Source of the DNA: Ficedula albicollis
Taxonomy: Eukaryota; Chordata; Aves; Passeriformes; Muscicapidae
Length of the DNA: 64,000 nucleotides
Direction: 5' to 3'
Assembly (NCBI RefSeq): GCF_000247815.1
Contig: NC_021683.1
Location: 6,495,880 to 6,559,879 of the forward strand
Each line of letters starts with the position of its first letter. Position 1 is the stretch's first letter. Made by a program: the position numbers and the translations under genes. This document shows, piece after piece, positions 41,059-55,291 of this stretch. A model generated the notes under the pieces. It did no database searches. It saw nothing but the letters and a program-made list of their open reading frames with translations, and was not told the DNA's origin.

Positions 41059-43460
41059 ATTAAAGTCTTACTGTTTGGCAGAAGATAACTTTAATTCAAA
41101 CCAAGTGGCACCATGCACCACTGAAAACTACAAATGCAGATAAAATTTCATCTATAACTTTACTGCTCGCTCCTGCCTGCTGTTTTGATCATGGAAGTGC
41201 TCTTATGATGAGGACTGAGCAAATGCCATGACACCATGGCTGTAAATATTGACATAGGTCCTATCTTGGAAGTTTTAGAGGTGTTCCCCAGTTGCTGTCC
41301 AGCAGCTAAAGAATGCAGGATTCAGCCAAGCATGGTATGATTCAACTGAGAAATACAAGCCAAGGTGCCACATCCACAAGTCTACACAAACACCAATTCT
41401 ACAGACCCTGGACTATCCAACACTGACCCTGACTGAATTTCAATGCTGTGTTCCATACAATCACAGGAGGGCTGTCATTTTGTCTATAAGGGGGATTAAT
41501 ACCAACCATAATTCCTCACATCGTGCCCTCTCAATGAATAGCAGATTCAATTCAGTGTTTCTTAGCTCCAAAACACGAATATGAAAGATTGGTTGGTCTG
41601 CCTCTGCCAGCTGCACAAAAATCAGCTCATGCCAAATCCATCTTAGCCCAGAACATTATTATAAACAGATCATTTATTTGACTTTCCATAACAGAGACAT
41701 TCAATGAACTGCCTGAGCTGGAAACCAGCAGAGGGGAAAGACTTGATACATGTAAAAGAAGCAACTTGAACAAATCCAGCCGTTTAGGTGCACTGAGATC
41801 TCTTTTCCCATTCTCATCCTAACGTTAGCACTGTCTTCACATGGAAGGAAGATGGAGTTCATTCACTCCTGATGGAAATATCCAAAGTATCTGCAGAAAA
41901 CAAGCCAGAGACACTAAACACTAAATGACAGCTGGCTTTCTCCGAAAAATTTTGTGCTAGAAATCCTTGAGCACTAATTTTCACTGGACATCCATTTTAT
42001 GGGTTAGTCACGCTGTGTTCAGGTTTTGCTACAATGCTAGATCAAATATTAAACAGCAATATTGTTTTTTTCTGTCTTCTCCCAAAGCTGACTTTGGAAG
42101 ATCCAACTAATTTAAGTGTTTACCTTGTTTTGCCCACAAAATCCTTCTAACTGTGAGAGCAGGAAAAAATGGAGGGCACTGTCCTGCTCCTAGAGAAAGT
42201 TTGAGAGCTGCAATCACAGAACAGCAGGATCTAAAATAATCAGCAAAACCCTTCTGCCCAAAGCTTTATTTGAAACTGCATGGATAAAAAAGTCTCAGAA
42301 AGAGAAACAGCTGTATCAACTCAAGAGTATAGATAATGCAAACAAAAAAAACCCTTTTTTTTTTCTGAGAGGATGAAGGATTTTCTAGAATATATATATA
42401 GGAATATGGCATAATTTACCAGTGTTTATATATTCAGAGCTCAGATTTTATCTGTGGACAAGTCTGCAACACCTAATAAATCCCTATAGGAATAAAAGAT
42501 TTCTACCAAATCTCAGAAGTATGATAATTTATAGATGAATCATCTTTTACTTTCAAACAAGGAAGGCTTCTTAGCCTTAGCCTTTAAAGTACTATTCCAA
42601 TTCATACTAAATATTTCTTTGCAGAGTAACCCTTTCCTCCCGTTTATTATTTATGTTTTTCTCAAGGCTCTCTGTGTTGCATCATTTGTTTTCTGTATGC
42701 AACCAGCCCTTTAAACTCCTGCTGAGCACTGGATGACATTTCTTCATTCTTCACGTAGTTTCCACAGTCTCTCAGATTCCCAAGCACATTCAAGAAGGCT
42801 TTTTTTTCTCTACAACTTATTTGATTAAGGCAAGAGATTCACAGTTTCAGCAATTTCTCCTCTGCTCTCTGCAATACAAACACCTCTAGTTTCCCCAGCT
42901 GTAAGAGGTTTTAACTCAATAAAATGTAGGGATCTTTTTTTCTGGAGTTGTTCCATTTTAGTTTTCTCATCCAGGAGATCTGTTCTTCAAGACTATTTTC
43001 CAATTGTCATCAACCAGGGAAGAACAGGGTGTGATGTGACTGTGAGCACACCCTTACATCTGCTGACAAAACATAGGACCCAGAGCCACAGGGTGTGCCA
43101 GAAAAGCAGAATTTCAGAAGGCATGCCTAACTATTATCTATTTTGTATATTTTGAGTCATTAGGTCATGTATCACCAAGACCAACAGCTTCTGGAAAACA
43201 CCAGTGTCCCAGAAACCAACAGTGGACTGGAGAAACCAAACAGAGAATATCACTTCTTGCACAGAGAAGTTTAAGATGTTCACCACTGAATACTAAAGGC
43301 CTCTTCACATTAAATGCAGAGAGAAGAATAATACAGATCTTTATTCAAATGTGTGTGCTCATCCAAGATTTCTCCTTGACATTTTAGAAGTATTGTAGTT
43401 TTTCCCAGAAACAAAGATCTATGCAGCTCAGAATTCAAATGATAGTTTTGTTTGGAAAAA

Positions 43461-43496
43461 GCCAAAACCAAAACAAAAACCAAAACAAAACCACAA
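43461..43496. repeat. (CCAAAA)-type simple repeat
   Basis: CCAAAACC and AAAACAAAA units alternate for about 36 bases, giving an imperfect 6-mer microsatellite. It reads TTTTGG on the WWOX sense strand. Confidence 0.85.
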
Positions 43497-45721
43497 ACTC
43501 TTTATTTGCTTTTTCTACCCGCTTTATTGTTGAGAAACCCCTCTTCATTTCAAGTATTTCCCACACTCATTAACAGGAGTGACAGGTCCCTCATGGGAAA
43601 GGGAGGGACTCCAGCACAATGTGCTTCTCCTACAGGAATATCAACCCCTTTTCAGAAATTTTGGCTGCCAGCAGACAAGACTGGCCCAAGCATAAAGAGC
43701 AAGGCTCAGTCTGTCACTGGAGCCTGTAAGATTCCTTCCAGTTGCTGATAAAGCCACTGGTGCAAAGGGATCCCCAAGGTGACAAAAACCTCTGGACACT
43801 GCAGCAAAACGAACAAGGAGACAAGACAAAGGTCATTAGTGTTCATTAGGGCTGGAAAACACACCAGCCCACCTCTGCAGCAGTAAGATGCCTCTGCCAC
43901 ATAATTGCTTTTCCAAACTTATCCAGACATAGTTAAACCACAAAAAAAATCAGAGGCCAGAAAGAGCTGGTAGGTTTTCCAGTCCACGTTCCTGCCAGTG
44001 CTGGTGATTGTGAGGTGACTCTTCTGTACTTGCATCAGATAAAAGATCCACTGCTACAGGCACTGTGTGGGGTCTGGTTTCCATCCAGCCCCAGACTTTA
44101 AACAGAATGTAACTGGAAATTCATTTTGGTCAAAACTCCACAAGTCTCGCAACAGATTCAGAACTTCCACATAATGCCTGGATGAGTCCTGCCAGACACA
44201 GGCACATCTGAGCACTGAGTATTTAAGGCAGAAAGGCCTGAAGGCAAGGCAGAGGCTTTAAATGCTGTCTATTACTAAATGTTTTTCCAAATAAAATGAG
44301 AGTGAAACTTTAGTAAAGCCTGTCCATCACTGACAGTGTCACTTAACAGACCTACACTGGTAGAATGGGGTATGCCAACAAAAACAAAACAGGTTTTACT
44401 GATTCTAGATCTTCTCATTTCCTAAGTTCTCTGGCAAAAAATTGATTTAAGGCTGTTCACTTCCAAGGACTTATAAACATGCATACCTAATGGACTAGCT
44501 AGGTCAACCATGGTATGAGCTACAACACACAAATCAGGTTAAGAGCTGCATTTGGAAGGGTGATTTTGACTTTCCACTGCACCATACATTTAAAGAAATG
44601 TAGCATATTAAAAGCATGAAGATTCTAAATTAAAACAGTTACTGCTCTCACACCACAAAATTAAGCTAGCACTAAAGCAGCAATACTGCAAGGATTTGTC
44701 TTTCAAGAAATGTTAATATATGAAGATGACATGATAAGAAAATATTGATACTAAGGATTTTGGCAGTAAAAAATACTTCTGTTAGAAGTCAGTTTTGACA
44801 ATTCTTTGAATCTAAAAGGCCTATAAGTACTAAAATGTCATCTGTTGATCCATGTGAGATTTAGCTTTGGCTGTGTTTCAAAAATGAAAAAAATACTCTT
44901 TGTTACATACTTTCTCTACGACAATGTATTTTCAAAGCTAAGAGGTCATATTCTCTTGAGAAGAACAGTAAGATGCATATCAGTTGCAGAAATATTTGCA
45001 GAAAATAGCTAAGTTTGAATACTCACAACCGTCAATGGGACAAACTGTGGATAAAAGCACAAAGTGTGGAATTTGTTGTCAAGACTTGGAACTTAGAAGC
45101 TTTCAAACAATTTCTTCACTTCAGACATTCATTGCTCTGTTCAAGCTAAATTAAACAAACCACTTGGGGTCTAACCTGGTTATCTCCATATAAATTTGTC
45201 TATTCTTAAATGATGTCATTATCACAACCTCTCCCCTATTTCTTTTTCGTTTTTTTATTATGGGCTATTCCACATACAGGTCTGGAAAATGGAGCTGTCT
45301 GGCTCATAGGGCTATATTTTTTAAAACTTTACAAATGAAAAGAAGAGAGAGAAGGTTATAAAACAAAGTAAGACAAGCAGTGCTCTAATTGTTAATCCCT
45401 GACCTCTTCCAAACCACTGCAAAACTGTTAAAAATTGCCTGAGCTGTTTTTATGCAATTTAGCTTTGGTCTTTTTCAAGAGACACATGGTGAAAAAGCCC
45501 TTTAAAAGTGGGGCTACACATCAAATAATAGGAGAGCTGTAATTTTTTTTTTTTTTTAGTATGAAAAAAATTGTCTTTAATTTACATTGAAAAAATTTTC
45601 TGGGAAAAGATTATTCACTAACTGCAGTTGATGATCCATCCAACTATGGTGATTCTGTGCTCAGCTGATAAAGACATTAAAATAACAATAAATTATTACA
45701 TCTAATTTTCTGAGTACTTAC

Positions 45722-45810
45722 AGATTCTTGGATTTGAATTCTTCAGCAAAGTGCTGCACACTCTGAAGAGAAGCAAGGTCTAAGGTCATTGCCTCTACCT
45801 TGGCTTTATG
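45722..45810 (-). CDS. WWOX: WWOX exon 6 (SDR domain)
   Basis: This 89-nt coding exon starts at a codon boundary (human codon 173) and ends two bases into codon 202. The translation starts [15 protein letters not shown] and ends with FKSKN plus the split codon CT|G (Leu; Val in human). [19 protein letters not shown] is the SDR segment (usual form LDLASLxSV) that carries the conserved Asp next to the adenine pocket. The acceptor has a strong T-rich tract ending CTTGTTCCAG/CAT, and the donor is CT/GTAAGT. Length and boundaries match the human exon. It is too short and too flanked by stops to show as an ORF, and was found from the exon peptide and splice consensus. Confidence 0.96.
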
Positions 45811-46378
45811 CTGGAACAAGAGAAAATATAAAAAAAGATATAAATAACAGCAAGTTCAGTTCACAGTATCACATTACAGTAAATGTGTTATGAAACTTGT
45901 CTGATTCCCTTGTTTAACATTCTAACCCCAGAGTGAATACAAATCATCAAAAGGGATGGACGAGAACAACATTTAGTGCCAAAAGTAGCATTTGTGATTT
46001 GGTGATTCTGCTAAAAACATACTCTATGTAATGCACAGCTTTATATAATGCAGTGAATCCACTCAGGGCAGTGTTAAGGTTAATAGGTATCTTTTTGCTT
46101 TGATTTTGATGGTGAAACTTATGTAACTCCTGAAAGAAATAGTAGAGCAAGTGCTATTCTCGATACATGCTATATGTTAGGTACCATACCAATAGGAAAA
46201 AAAAAATCAGTAAATATAAAAAACAGTTTACTTGAGATAGGCACATATTAATTTTAAAAAAATCTATTTTCCGTAGTAGATGATATAAAAGACAGTATCA
46301 AATGACTACAGAAAATAACAGATCAATTTACACAGTGCTTTATACAATAAGAGTTTACCAGGGCATTTTATAAATGCA

Positions 46379-46573
46379 CTTCCCTGTGTGACTGGGGAGG
46401 CCCTGGAACAGGTTGCCCAGAGAAATTGTGGACTGCCCATCCCTGGAAGTGTCCAAGGCCAGGCTGGACAGGGCTTGGAGCAGCCTGGGATAGTGGAAGG
46501 GGTCCCTGCCCATGGCAGGGGCTTGGAAAAAGATGGGCTTTAAGGTCCAACCCAAACCATTCTGTGATTCTGT
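46379..46573 (+). mobile_element. CR1 LINE, 3' end fragment
   Basis: The plus strand reads a clear CR1 3' end: GGCCCTGGAACAGGTTGCCC, CCCATCCCTGGAAGTGTCC, GTCCCTGCCCATGGCAGGGG, TTAAGGTCCAACCCAAACC and finally ATTCTGTGATTCTGT, the octamer tail. The 5' side is truncated at CTTCCCTGTGTGACTGGGG. The copy is less decayed than the one at 1.2 kb. It sits about 570 bp upstream of WWOX exon 6 in the gene's direction, antisense to it. Confidence 0.93.
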
Positions 46574-49500
46574 ATCTTCAAAAGAAATTCTGTACATATC
46601 TAAAGCAAACTTTTCATCTAGGAGAGGACACACCATCCCAAAAAATACAATTTTCAGCTTTAAAATCCCTGTTTACAGATATTTGGAAATTCCAGATCTC
46701 AGAACAAAATGAACCAAAAGCCCATTTTCATCAGAACACTAAAGTCATCACGGAACCAAGTTGCAACAGGGATCTGCTGGGATTACAAGGTTATTCCATG
46801 AGCATTGCTGGAGGAATGAAAGGACAGCAGCACACAAGTCAGCACAGAAGGAAGCCAGGAAGAGTCTCCCATTGTCTCCCAAGCTCAAGTGATCCATCTG
46901 ATCTCCCCATTTCATTACATCTGGCACTTTTCTCCCTACATCTGTTTTCTATTTTGCTAGCACCCATTCTGCCTGCTACAACTACCTCTCAGGTTTGGCT
47001 TCAACAGAGTCTCACTCCAATTCCTCTTGTCCCGTTCCAGCCAGACTTATCAGGACAGCAAAATAAACACAACTAAAATTTCAACAGGTTCTGTCTCCAT
47101 AGGAATTATCAATTGCTGGAGTCGGAATATGCTAAACCAAACTTTGCTACAAAGAGTTTTTTTCCCCCACAAGATGCACATCATCCTGGAATTCATTTTG
47201 CCCCACTGGGTAAATATTTTCTTCTGTTTGATGGTCAGAGACTTGAGAAAGATGATGCTGCCTTGCATTATGCAATAGAACTCCAGAACAATTTCTCTTC
47301 ATCTGTGCAGTTCAAAGCTGTTTACTCACTACAGAAGTGGTGTGCATAGTTGGGTTTATTTTGCCTCTGCTTTCCTCAGTTGAAGCATTCTCCTCTCTCC
47401 CAAGGGTAAAAGGACAAGAATGCTACAAATACAGGGACATAAGGGGGTCAAAAACCATAATAATCAAGCAGTTCAACAGAGCAGACCACAAGCTGTCAGC
47501 TACTGTCCCCTTGGGGACAAGGATGCAAGTCCACAGGATATCACTCAGGTGATGCTTTTACTCCTGGTGTCACACATGAGGCTTCTGCTACTGATTCCAA
47601 GAACAGAAAAGAAGCTTCTGTACTTCAAGTCCAAAAAAAAAAAAAAAAGAAAGTATGAAGCCTCCAAAACACTTTCTGAAATAGAAGTTAAGCAGAGTCA
47701 GCTTGACCTGGATTTGGGAATTAGTATATTGAAAACATAAAAATCAGAAATTTAAAAATCATAATATTTTTTCAACTTTCTCCCTGCTTTTGCTGTTTAA
47801 AACCTTGATGGTTGTAGCCTGTATTTCCTCCATATGCACAGAAGGCATATATTGAGCAAAGACACATTTACTCTGTTTTCCTCACAGCAAAAACTGGAGC
47901 ATGGGACATCCAAAGCACTCAGAACCTGACACCTCAGCTTCTGAAGGCGCTCAAGGAGCCAAGTGTGTTTTCTTCAAGCACAACTGGGGAAGAAATCAGT
48001 TTAATGTACCATGAGCTTAGGCAAGTTCCCCAGCTTTTTTTATTTCAGGTTCTCCCTTCAACTTAAGAATCCAGCACCTCTCACCCCACAGAGGTTTTCT
48101 GTAGACCACCAATTCCTACTACAGTTTGAGAGTATGAAATGCTAGCCTTTAGTATAAATTCATTTTTATTCCAAATTTTCCCACTGTTACTTATATCACA
48201 ATGCCTTTTTAAAAAAACTATGAATAAGGCAATATACTTGCAAGTGATGTTCTTAATAATGTAAGAATATCTCCATTAAATGACAAGCAGAAGGTTTTAT
48301 GTTTGTTTTCTTACAGTAGCTCAGAATTACCTCGGTTAAAATGTTTTCTCTCTTTCCCTAGAAGCCTAGGTGTCACATATTGTGATATGTATACAAGAGC
48401 ATGGGGGTTTTACTAAAAAATAAAACTAAAAATCATTTTTGCTAAAAGGCATCTTAACTGTAATTGTTCTCTGCAGTCAGAACTGATTCTTAATGGTATG
48501 CTGCAAATCCTGATCTAATGTGTCATAATTGTATTATGCTGATGTCTCTCACTACTTCACTTCACATGTTTTCAGTACTGAATTATGCCTCATTTTATGT
48601 TGTGAAACCTTAAATGAGACTTGCCACCTTCCCAAATACAGGAGACAGTCTTTAAACTGCCATCATCAAATCAATACACTAAGGCAGGAAACTCCAGAAT
48701 TTTGAAAATTAAATTGACAAAAGGTATCAATGTTCCCTCTACTACTTTATTTTCAATTACATCATTTAAGGAGAAAGTAGATAATGAAATGAGTGTAGAA
48801 TAATTTAAAGAGCTCTTTTCCAAACCACAGGCTCATAACTACGTGGTGCCACTGAAAGGCTGTGCAAAATGAGCTGCTGGCCCTGCTGCAGACACCCAGG
48901 ACAAATGTCCCACCTGCATCCAAAACCACCTCCAGGACTAGAGCCAGCTCTGCAAGGGAGAACAGACACAAGGGGGGGGCACAGTCCTGCTGTCTGCTGA
49001 GCCCTGTGAAATCCAGGTCAGCCAGAACCAGCTGAGAGTTCTGAGTTTGGAATTGGGGCTATTTGTATTTCATGAAGCCAACGAGCAGCTCAAGGCTGAC
49101 AATGTCCAGGCATCAACGTGGTGCCTTTGAAGAAACAGCCAAAGGCAAATCAATCTCCAGTTCCAAACAAGTCCTCCTCTAAACCTAACACAATAACACT
49201 CTGAAAAGTGCAAAGAAAAAAATTTATCTTGTATTTCATGTTTCAAACTCAGTTCTTAAAGCCTTTCATCAATATTTCCAGGTAAGTTTCATTACTCTAC
49301 ACAACCCCAGAAAACAGCTTGTTCAGTTTTGTATGTAAGCTGCTCCCTATTGGAGCAAAAATATTAAAAACACTAAAGTGCAATTGGCTATACTTTGCAC
49401 TCATGCTAGAAAAATGCTTATTTAGCCAGAAAGTAACACAAAAGTGAAAACCCCCAGAAAAGCCAGCTATTTCACTATATGCAATGCATTCACTTTACAG

Positions 49501-52500
49501 CTTAAAAATTGTTTAAAAATGAACACTGCATGGAAGAGTAGTTTGGCAGTAAACATGATTGTGCATTTGTGTCTTGGTATTGAAGAAGGAGTCTTTTTTC
49601 ATAGTGAATTTTTCATTCAAATGTAAGTGATGATTTACGTTAAATATAGGTAAAGCATAGCTACATTTTCCTGAAGGATTGCAAGGAAGTGAAGAGCAGT
49701 ACAATAAGTTGAAGCATAAAAGCTTTCTCTGTCATAATATTTATTATAATGGCATATAAAATAGCTGAAATAAATAATAGATGACTAAAAGTAAATTCAT
49801 ATGATAAAGAATCTTTCAGCAGACACCATTACTTCTGACTGCTCCAGTTTCATACAGAGTTGAAGAGTCTTAATAAATATGCTGTAGCCCCTGTATCTCA
49901 TGTAAGTACAAGTCATTTTGTGAGGGCCTACTTAAAATGTACTGTAGTGGACACTGCATAATTTACTGTATAATTTTACTCTCAGAAAATAGTGTGTGTA
50001 CATCTTCAATATTTAAAAGTCCTTAACTCAAAACTGAATACTTAGCACAACAACAGGAATGTCTGACTTTGAGGAACTGAAAGTACAATCAATTGGTAAA
50101 AAGCAGTTTAATTTAATACAGAAAAATCTTCATGACAATGTCTTGGAATGCAGACAGGCTGTCTAAGAAAGAAAATCTTCAGGAAAAAAAAAGAATTTTA
50201 CATCAAAGCTGATGAAAAATCTGTGGAATTATCTGAAAATAGGTAAATAAATAACCAAATCTCAGCATATGACAAGCAATACCCAAATAAACTCATATTT
50301 CCACGTTGAGGATGGAGCAGGGGATGTTTTAGAAGCACATCTGACAATTTGACACATAGCTTATGACAGTCAATAGCCAGTGCCATGCACTATTTATGGG
50401 GATACCTAATGGGGAAAAAGGCTTTCACTCAGGATTAGGACTGCAAATATTATTGTCCCTAATGTAGTCAACATTTGGTACTTCATGCAAAACTGTATTT
50501 ATGCAATGGCAGCTTCACCTGGCTGTGTGCTCTGAATGCTCCTTGGAGCTGATGGGGATGGATGCATCCCACTGCTTTTAGAGCAATCCAGCCCCTCTGG
50601 TAGATGCTTTAATAATGTGTTCTTCTGCTACCTTTGGGATACCTCTATAAAGCTCATTAGAACACCTTGTGGTAGAACATTTTTACACTCATTTTTCTAG
50701 TTTCCACCTGCCTCCTCCCCCCCTGTATCAGCAGTATTTCTACAGTACTTTCAAACTGCCACCAACTTTAAGATGCACAAACCAATTTCCCAAATATTAA
50801 CCATTTTTCTAACCCATTTAAGAGATGTACAAGGAAATAGCTGGGACTAACTTGATTCTTCATGAAAATCAGAGAAGAAAAGTATTTCCTTTCTTTCATT
50901 ACAAAAAAAAAAAAAAAGTATTTCCTAATACTTGGCTTCACCATTTTCTGATGTGCTTGTTGAACCTGTATTTTGGTTGTAATTTAGTGGTGTAAATTTT
51001 TCCATTATTCTTGCTCAGTCCTGTCATAGTCTGATGCTGTGTGGAACCTCTCCCAAAACCTTAATTTGTAAGGCCTGGTTCTTCCTGCTTAAGTTACTAG
51101 ATCTTCCTGATCTTCACAAAAATGGGATTCCTGCAGGGGTTGCCTTCATCCGAGTCAAGAGAACAGCACACAGATCAAAATTTAATGGGCCAGTGTGAGC
51201 CTGCAAACTGCTCAGATTACTGATCAGCCTTGGACCAACATTTTACCCTGAAGAATAAATTATTAGTACCATTGTTTTCTTTGTCTCTATCCCTTCTCCA
51301 GAACAATTCTGGATGTTTGGCAGAGAACAGTGTTTATCTTTCTGGCACCATCTACAACTTAGAGGCCTCTTCAGAAAAACCTGAAGCCCTCAAGCTGTTG
51401 CAGGATTGTCCTGTAAATGAATGTCTAAAGTTGCAATTGTCCCCACACAATAAGCTTGAACAAACATCTGAAGACTTAATGTTGGGCTCAGCTGGGTTAT
51501 AAGAGCAACTGAGAAGTCTGGATCCTCGATTAGATAGAGATAAAATGTAAAAGCAACACATGAGCCTGAAATTCTGAAGGTGAGGGATGTGGAAAAGTGA
51601 TAAACATGGTCTGATAGGAAGGAGTTCAGCTTTGAGGACGGCAAACACCAATCTGGAATTTAGTCCTCACATTTAAACAAATCACTGCTCACAGCAATAT
51701 TTTTCCTTCATCCAAGTACTTAACTTACCTATAATTTAAAATCCAAATACGAAAATGGCACTCAAGTCCCCAGGTACAGTTTGTGTATTTGACTTACCAT
51801 GCAATCACCATTTTAAATTTCCCAATAGTTTTAGAGCTTTATCTCTTTCTATTAGCAAATGTCTACACATACATTCATTTGTTTCTTTGTGGTTGCTTCA
51901 TTTTTCAGAATTTAATATCCTTTTTTAATAAATCTTCTGTAATAAATACCACTTACCACTACAATAAGCAATAATGTTATTTCATAATCTTTACATTAGT
52001 TAACTCTTAGATCAGTATCTCTGTAAATTTGGCCTTTCATATCTTCTGAAGATAATTATAAAGGAAAAAAGGGAAAACATCTGCATTTCTTTATGAAATT
52101 AATATCTTCAGTGAAGTAAACTATGCCCCAGCAATCCTAAATCATGCTTAGAAAGAGCAAAAGAAGTCATTCCCCTAAAAATATTTTTTAAATTATTTAC
52201 TCCATAACTAGAGAGAACAAAAACATACAAAACCTGCTGGACTGTAATTTCAGAATAGTTCGTTTAGTAGGCTCCAAATGCCCTGATTTTTCCTGGATGC
52301 ACATGGTACCATTGCACACAGGACACATTTGTTTCTGTAACAAGAAATTACATGCATTTAAACAAAAATCTACTGTAGATTTTGGCAACAGGAATTTGTT
52401 TAGCTCTTAATGCACACATACTGTGGGTAATTACTTGGGAGCCTACTTTTAGCTGGATTTTGTTTTTTTCCTTTCCCTGGATATAGATCACTTCTTGCCG

Positions 52501-53689
52501 TCTCCAAACGCCCATTCCTGTAAAGCTCATTTGAATTTATCTTGGGGAATCTCAAATAATCTTGGCAATATATAACATCATGTGTATGGTTTACCATTCT
52601 AATAAACATATCTCCTTGTTTAGAGAATGATCAAGGGAGCCTGGGAACATGTAACAGAATCTCAGCTGAGGAGAGCCTCCTATTCAGATGCTTTCAATTC
52701 CTTTCATTCTGCAAGATTCGAAGTGATAGCAGAATGCATTTTCAAAGAGAGCAACAAGGCAAACAGCATTGGGATAATTTAGAAGCTACAGGCTTTTTTC
52801 CTTTTAAAAACTCCCTCTATTCGAAGACTTTAAGATTAAATAAAGCCAGTTTATGGTTTGCTGAGAAGGAAGCAACATAGGAGGCAACAGAATAAGAGAT
52901 TCATTGGAAATGGCAGAAGCTGGGGGAAAAGGAGGATTTCTAAATGGACTAAACCAGTAACATCCCCATTGCAATACATTATTACCATTGTTAATTATCC
53001 ATAAAATTAAAGAGGTGTTATCTTATATGTGCAGCTCCACACACAGTGGTGTACAGAACTTCCAGCAGGATTTCACACGCAGCTGTCACAGAGGGAAGGG
53101 AAGGCAGCATCCCCACCCCAAATGACAAACAAGAGGAGAAAAGCATGATGGTCAGAAGGGCAACAATGTTAAAGTAAATACAAAATGAACCCTTTTTCCC
53201 TGTTCTCTCATGATCCATAACCATAAGCTACGTTGTTGCCTGAAAGTGCAGACATGCACTGTGCAGTGCATTAATCCTTCAAACACTAACAGATGCTGGC
53301 AGGGATTTAGGCTGGAATGTATTTACAAAGTGACAAATTATGTTCCGTATTATACAGAGAGAGAAAGAGCACCCACAAATAGGCTGATAAATGTCAGCTG
53401 CAGTCACGACAAACGGTTTATTTTTATTATACTGTAACCACAAATGTTTTTTGCAGGGAGGCCCAAAGATTTATTTGTTGCAGGAAAAAACAAGATTATA
53501 TATGACACAAAGTAATAACTGTGAGATCACTGATGTTCTGGGCAGCTTGCCCTCCTGGAAGCTGTGTTCAGATTGAAAAATGTTGCTTAAAAATTGTATG
53601 TTATATGACACAAAATAAGTAGTTCATAAATCTGTATTGAAACAACAATAACTAATAATTAAAGACAACCCTTAGGACATGGCTCCTAC

Positions 53690-53960
53690 GGGTTAGAAAG
53701 GACAGCATGCTTTTTCCTTTAGTGGAACTTTGAAAGGAGGTACCAATATTAAAAAGAACCTGGTGGAGTTGTTTCAGGCTAAAAACCAAGGGCTGCGAGA
53801 TGGGAGCAGCGTGCGCTCTGAGCGCGGAGGAGCAGCGCCTGCAGGACAATTAATTGGCAGAACAGTGACGTCTGCAGGTTTGCAAATGCACTGCAGCTAC
53901 CTGGGACAGCACAGCCTGCCCAGGCACTTCAGGTACAGCTCTTTTCCCCCCACTCTTAAT
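53690..53960. promoter_or_regulatory. CpG-enriched unique block, candidate conserved non-coding element
   Basis: GC and CpG content rise sharply between about 53790 and 53845 (GCGTGCGCTC, GAGCGCGGAGG, CAGCGCC). This is followed by a perfect palindrome CAATTAATTG (53847-53856), typical of paired homeodomain binding, and TGACGTC (53866-53872), one base short of a full CRE. The open frame across it (53730-53975) has no recognisable motif. It is a plausible enhancer or small CpG island in intron 5, but this is unproven. Confidence 0.37.
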
Positions 53961-55263
53961 ATTAGGAAAAAATAAAAATATCGATATGGTTAAAAGTCTT
54001 CACTTCCGTACTCATGAATAATGTCAGGATGCTTCGACGTAAGTAGAAATAAATATATGAGACAAAGAACTGAAAAAACTGAATAATTAGCTATTTAAGC
54101 CATTTTAATTGGCAGTTCATGGTTACAATTTCCTAGATTTAAACAATATAACATTGATAACTTACAGAACAGTATCCTCAAAGAAATAAACACATACACA
54201 AACTCTTTTGTTTCCCCAGCTGTTCACATTCCCAAGCTAAGAGATGCATTGAAAATGGTCACATTGATATGTATGTAATTTTAGAAAGTGAAATAAAAGG
54301 ACTGAATCACATTAGTAAAGATTTCTTGTACAAGGGTTGGCAGGATCAGCTTCTTAATATACACTCAATATACACAATATAGACTTGAACAAAAATATGA
54401 AGTCTTTCTGCATGCACAGGAGAATTTCAGTACCAGAATGTGGAAACCTCCCCTTCTGCCACCTGATCTCTGGTCACAAAAGGAAGAAGCTTTTCTCTAC
54501 TTTCTTGCTAAAGAAATATGGTGTGACAAAGAAAACATGAACAAAATAAACATAAAGGCTGGAATTAAATTTGTGTGCAAGCATGGCCCATCTCAGGAAT
54601 CACTGACATAAACCAAACACATCATTAAACAGGTAAGGTAACTCCAAGGCTGTCTGAAAAGCTGAGATCAAAGTCCAGAGTGTGTATTTTACAGATGCTC
54701 AATGGGGCAGCCCCAGACAGGAGGGGTCACAAGGCCACGTCCCATTGTTCTAATAATTAAGGAAGCCTTAAAATGGCTTTAGTGTAAACATGAAAAAAGT
54801 TCACAGTCAAGTGTCTTATTTTTAAGCACAGCTTTGTAATTTTCATTTACTAAATATACATTAATTTTCTGATAACATTTTGATCACAAGATAAAAAAAT
54901 TAATCAAGAAAATAATTGTCTCATACAGCAATATAGAAGGAGAGCAGACAGTTGCTCATCATTAAACTTACTAAAACACTTGTTTCCTAAATACAACTTA
55001 TATATGAGCAATATGATCAGAAGGAGGAAGAATATGCCTTAAAAATTATATTTACACAGGTATTTGTATATAAAATACAAGGAAGTGGTGCAGGGACAGC
55101 AAATAAAACAGCAGAAAAAGCTTAACAACCAACTTCCAGCATTAAGTATTTGCCTGAAGAATAAGTGGGCAAGATTAATATAAATACTGTACAGATAAGA
55201 GGAAAAAATAATTTCAAAAAAAACCACCCTACTGCCTTTCCCCTTTATAAAGGAAGAAGAAAT

Positions 55264-55291
55264 CCTGAACACAAAGACCTGAACACAAGAG
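55264..55291. repeat. 14-nt tandem duplication
   Basis: CCTGAACACAAAGA is followed directly by CCTGAACACAAGAG, the first 11 bases being identical. It looks like a small local duplication. Confidence 0.8.

Larger units (their letters stand above)
32872..45721 (-). other. WWOX intron 6, complete
   Basis: The intron is about 12.8 kb with donor GTAAGT and acceptor CTCAG. It contains a TAA-rich simple repeat (33021-33069), a small hairpin (33260-33282), an AT-rich block (35294-35391), a CpG-enriched block (35700-35900), an ancient LINE reverse-transcriptase remnant (37799-38090), a 14-nt tandem duplication (41031-41058) and an AAAACC-type repeat (43461-43496). The rest is AT-rich unique sequence in which I recognise nothing. 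Confidence 0.85.

Noticed and set aside
46426..47076. 216-codon frame on plus
   Set aside because: It begins inside the CR1 3' end and runs into intronic DNA. Composition is low in structure and no motif is recognisable.
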